Assembly: GCA_964428805.1 (NCBI GenBank)
Contig: CAYRZF010000022.1
Span: 1 to 26,575, forward strand
DNA: 26,575 nt
Direction: 5' to 3'
Source: CAYRZF01 sp964428805
GTDB taxonomy: Bacteria; Methylomirabilota; Methylomirabilia; Rokubacteriales; CSP1-6
Shown: piece by piece, positions 23,545-26,575 of the stretch
Numbering within the stretch: position 1 is the stretch's first letter
Layout of the letters: every line of letters begins with the position of its first letter
Program-made: the position numbers and the translations under genes
The notes under the pieces: model-generated
What the model was told of the DNA's origin: nothing
The model's database searches: none
What the model saw: only the letters and a program-made list of their open reading frames with translations

Positions 23545-26516
23545 GCCTTGCCGCGCTCCCGCGTCACCTTTTTCAGATACGTGATCCCGGGGCGGGTCCC
23601 CAGTTCCTCCAGGACGTGGTAGCCGCGGGGAGATCGGGCCAACTTGGCGACCTGGCTTGAGGGATCCTTCAAGTTTCCGAACACGATCGCCTGCGTCGGA
23701 CAGGTTTGCTGGCAGGCGGTCAGGATATCCCCTTCCCTCACCTTCCGCCCCTCATCGCGGGCACGGTCCTTCCCCGCGATGATCCGCTGGATGCACATCG
23801 TGCACTTCTCCATGACCCCCAGCTGACGCACCGAGACGTCCGGGTTGAGTTGGAGGGGAAGAGGGTCGGGGAAGGCGTAGCTGCTGGATGTGGGAGAGCC
23901 GTAATCCCACCAGTTGAACCGCCGGACGTGGTAGGGGCAGTTGTTGTTGCAGTAGCGGGTGCCGACGCAGCGATTGTAGACCTGGCCGTTGAGCCCCTCG
24001 TCCGTGTGGTAGCTGGCGAAGACCGGACAGACCGGCTCGCACGGCGCCACCTCGCAGTGCTGGCAGAGCATGGGCAGGAAGAGCGTCTCGGGATGGTGCG
24101 GGGGGCCTTCCTGCCAGCGTTCGATCCGGAGCCAATGCATGTCGCGCCCGTAGGCGACCTGCTCCTTCCCCACCACCGGGACGTTGTTCTCCGCCTTGCA
24201 CGCGATCACGCACGCCTGGCAGCCCGTGCAGGAATCAATGTCGATGGTCATCCCCCAGCGATACTCAGGGTACTTCACATCGGGATACATACTCGGGTGG
24301 CTGGCCTTCTCGGGGACGGCGCCCCGGAGCTCCAGCTCGCGGGCGGCGGCCAGTCCCACGTCCTGGGCGAGTTCCCGTCCATCCTGGTCCGCCGTCGCCT
24401 GGGGAATGGCCAGGGGACGCCGGCCCCCGGTCCTGGTCAGCGTGACCCTGACGGACAGGAAGGCGAGACCCCCCGGCGTCGATGCCGCAGGCACGAGGGC
24501 CATGGGATTGGCCCCGCGGTTTTCCGCGTAACGGCCATAGGTGGTGTGACCCTGGCCGATGGGGACGGCCACAGCGCCGGCGTGGAGCGATTTGGAGATG
24601 TAGGCCGGCAACTCGATGGCGCCGTGGGGCGACTCGATCCTGACGAGGTCCCCCTCGCCGAGCGCGAGCGCCTTGGCCTTTTCCTCGGGGACTTCGACCC
24701 AGGAGTCCCACGTGACCTGCGTCATGGTGTCGGGCGCCTCCTGAAGCCACGGTTTATTGGCGCCCCGTCCGTCGTAGAAGCGTAGTGAGGGGTAAGTCAG
24801 GAGCGCCAACCCTTGCGGCTGGCCGTCCATCGCCGGCGGCTTTGCCGCGACGGCCGCAGGTCGCGCCTGCACGGAAGCTGTTGGCACGTCCTTCCACACC
24901 CCGCCACGCCGCAGCGCTTCCTCCCAGAACCGGTCGAACGGGGTCGCAGGGGAAAACTCCCGGGCGATCCGCCGCCACTGCTCCGTCAGGTACTCCTGGA
25001 ACGTCGGCCAGCGGAGTGGCCCCTTCCCTTCGGGCGAGCCGAGCACCTGACGGCCCACGGAGAGCAGCACGTCGCCGACCGCCTTGGAATCAAACACGCG
25101 GCCCGTCGAGTCAACGACGCGACCCATTGTCGGCTGCATCAGCCCGATCACGCCCTCACGCGGAATGAAATCGCCCCAAGACTCCAGCGGATGGAGGTCT
25201 GGGAGGATCAGGTGGGCCTTGGCAGTGGTCTCGTCGAGCTCGTTTCCAAAGCTGACCACCAGTGGAACCTTCTCGAGGGCCCCGGCGAACCCCGCTTTGG
25301 GAGGGAGCGTGAAGAGCGGGTTGGCGTGGATCAGAAGCAGGATCTCGATCTCCCCTTTGGCCATTGCCTCGGTGAGGGCGAGCACGTCGCCGTACGGACT
25401 GGCCTGGCCGAAGGCCGAGTCTGGCCCGAAGCGGACCGTGCGTCCAACGTTACCGGCTGCGTAGTTCAAGAGGTGGATCGCCACTTGACTGTCAACGGCG
25501 TCATCTCCGGAAACAGCGACGCCGCCACCGATCGCGAGACCGGGCCGTGCTTTGGCGAACGTACGGGCGATTCGTCTAATCGTCTCAGGGGGAACACCTG
25601 ACTGCCGGGAAACAGCGTCCAGCTCCACACCCCTGACCACCGCGCGTACCCCGGCCGTGTCAACGCCCGGAGCCTGGAGGCCCTCGTCTGTGATCACCTT
25701 GAGGAGGGCCAGAGCAAGAAGACCCTCGGTTCCGGGCGCGTTTCGAATCCACTCGTCCGCGTTGGCCGCGGTCAGGGAGAGCCGCGGTTCCACGTGGATG
25801 CACGTTCCCGCTCGGCCGTGCTTGAAGGCGTGCATCTGTGCGAACCCCCGCGCGGACGCCACCGGCGACAGCCAGGTCTCCAGGAAGTCGGCGCCGAAAG
25901 AGAGGAGGACGTTCGCGTCCTCGATAGCGTAATGCGGAATCGCGTCGCGGCCGAAAACGACGCGGCTTGCCGCGCGAATCGACTCGTAGTTGAACGGCTC
26001 GTAGGCGACGCGCGGGCGGGCGCCGAGTGCCCTGATCCAGGCATCCATCAAGGCGGCGAGGCTCCCGCTTTCGAGTTGACTCAGGACGGCGATCCGTCTA
26101 CCCCGGCCTTGCTTGAGGATGGCGGCCAGGCGCTCCGCGAGAAACTTCTCCGTCTCTTCCCACTTGACGGGCCTGAGGGTGCCCGAGGCGTCGCGCTGGA
26201 GCGGGCCGCGGAGCCGATCCGGGTTATAGAGCCCCTGGAGCGCGGATTGACCGCGGATGCACAACGTTCCCCGGTTGACTGGATGGTCGGGATTGCCCTC
26301 AAGCTTGACCACGCGCCCTTCGCGGTTTCGCGCGATGACACCGCACCCCGCGGGACACTCGCGACAGACCGAGGAAAACCACGACGCCACGCCCGGAACG
26401 AGGTTGTCGGCGGGCACCACCAGAGGCAGGAGTGGTTCTGGAGTCCGCGCGCACCCGGCAGCCGCCGTCGAAGCCCCGACAACCTTGAAAAATTCCCGCC
26501 GATTCATCGGAATCAT
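23541..26516 (-). CDS. actB: Alternative complex III subunit ActB (molybdopterin-family plus ferredoxin fusion)
   Basis: The protein (about 991 aa; numbering here from ATG 26522, two codons longer) starts with a Tat-type NRREFFK signal and AAGC, a possible lipobox (Cys24). The B1 domain (about 45-700) is of the molybdopterin oxidoreductase family and has C53xxC56xxxC60-x27-C88, a full iron-sulfur motif. The B2 domain (about 755-945) has cysteines 765/768/771/775, 820/823/828/832, 852/858/862 and 907/910/937/941. Fifteen cysteines suit three 4Fe-4S and one 3Fe-4S clusters. I chose ATG 26516, 7 bases after GGAG. It heads actBCDEF; actA should be just right of the window. Confidence 0.94.
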   Translation of the reverse strand: MIPMNRREFFKVVGASTAAAGCARTPEPLLPLVVPADNLVPGVASWFSSVCRECPAGCGVIARNREGRVVKLEGNPDHPVNRGTLCIRGQSALQGLYNPDRLRGPLQRDASGTLRPVKWEETEKFLAERLAAILKQGRGRRIAVLSQLESGSLAALMDAWIRALGARPRVAYEPFNYESIRAASRVVFGRDAIPHYAIEDANVLLSFGADFLETWLSPVASARGFAQMHAFKHGRAGTCIHVEPRLSLTAANADEWIRNAPGTEGLLALALLKVITDEGLQAPGVDTAGVRAVVRGVELDAVSRQSGVPPETIRRIARTFAKARPGLAIGGGVAVSGDDAVDSQVAIHLLNYAAGNVGRTVRFGPDSAFGQASPYGDVLALTEAMAKGEIEILLLIHANPLFTLPPKAGFAGALEKVPLVVSFGNELDETTAKAHLILPDLHPLESWGDFIPREGVIGLMQPTMGRVVDSTGRVFDSKAVGDVLLSVGRQVLGSPEGKGPLRWPTFQEYLTEQWRRIAREFSPATPFDRFWEEALRRGGVWKDVPTASVQARPAAVAAKPPAMDGQPQGLALLTYPSLRFYDGRGANKPWLQEAPDTMTQVTWDSWVEVPEEKAKALALGEGDLVRIESPHGAIELPAYISKSLHAGAVAVPIGQGHTTYGRYAENRGANPMALVPAASTPGGLAFLSVRVTLTRTGGRRPLAIPQATADQDGRELAQDVGLAAARELELRGAVPEKASHPSMYPDVKYPEYRWGMTIDIDSCTGCQACVIACKAENNVPVVGKEQVAYGRDMHWLRIERWQEGPPHHPETLFLPMLCQHCEVAPCEPVCPVFASYHTDEGLNGQVYNRCVGTRYCNNNCPYHVRRFNWWDYGSPTSSSYAFPDPLPLQLNPDVSVRQLGVMEKCTMCIQRIIAGKDRARDEGRKVREGDILTACQQTCPTQAIVFGNLKDPSSQVAKLARSPRGYHVLEELGTRPGITYLKKVTRERGKA

Positions 26517-26538
26517 CCGCATTCTCCACGCATTCCGA

Positions 26539-26557
26539 GCGCGGGCTTTGCCCGCGC
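26539..26557 (-). repeat. Perfect 8-bp hairpin upstream of actB
   Basis: On the minus strand GCGCGGGCAAAGCCCGCGC forms an eight-pair stem with an AAA loop, 22 bases before the chosen actB start. There is no T-run. It has the same stem length, loop and core as the hairpin in front of argB (8849-8867). It may lie between actA and actB and adjust processing or relative expression; this cannot be tested from the window alone. Confidence 0.6.
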
Positions 26558-26575
26558 AATCTTCCTGGGGGAGGT

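Overview
The window reads as a GC-rich (roughly 63-66% by eye) Gram-negative-type bacterial chromosome segment. It is almost fully coding and nearly all genes lie on the minus strand. I see no insertion sequence, phage gene, CRISPR array or other sign of recent transfer. Gene order and content (dprA-topA-xerC-hslVU fused to an arginine cluster, an alternative complex III operon, a fused SoxYZ carrier) would fit a member of Methylomirabilota/Rokubacteria (NC10) or a deltaproteobacterial relative. That placement is inference from family knowledge, not a phylogenetic result.

Layout, left to right (transcription runs right to left unless stated): (1) 1-260: a tRNA array Gly(GCC)-Cys(GCA)-Leu(UAA), the last cut by the window edge, under a near-consensus sigma-70 promoter. 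(2) 280-3553: a phospholipid operon pgsA-plsY-gpsA ending in galT, with its own promoter upstream of pgsA. (3) 3576-15056: a tightly packed run dprA-topA-xerC-hslV-hslU-argB-argD-argF-(95-aa unknown)-argG-comB, many junctions overlapping by a few bases, read from a clear promoter upstream of dprA. (4) 15101-15960: a CpoB/YbgF-like lipoprotein. (5) 15986-16990, the only plus-strand gene: a YeeE/YedE (TsuA-type) sulfur-compound transporter. (6) 17003-18812: a two-gene operon of a fused, Tat-exported SoxYZ-like sulfur carrier and a secreted seven-bladed YVTN beta-propeller. Its near-perfect promoter is followed at once by an 18-bp perfect palindrome that looks like an operator. (7) 18809-26575: an alternative complex III operon actB-actC-actD-actE-actF followed by moeA; actA is expected just beyond the right edge.

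How the parts fit: blocks 5 and 6 together look like a small periplasmic sulfur-handling module (carrier, propeller partner, transporter) that lacks the canonical Sox enzymes in this window. Block 7 encodes a quinol-oxidising respiratory complex. Its ActB keeps a complete four-cysteine iron-sulfur motif in the molybdopterin-family domain and sits with a molybdenum-cofactor insertion gene, which raises the question of whether this complex III variant still binds a cofactor there. Two recurring kinds of perfect hairpin occur at gene junctions and inside gene ends; one encodes the unusual C-terminal tail of XerC.
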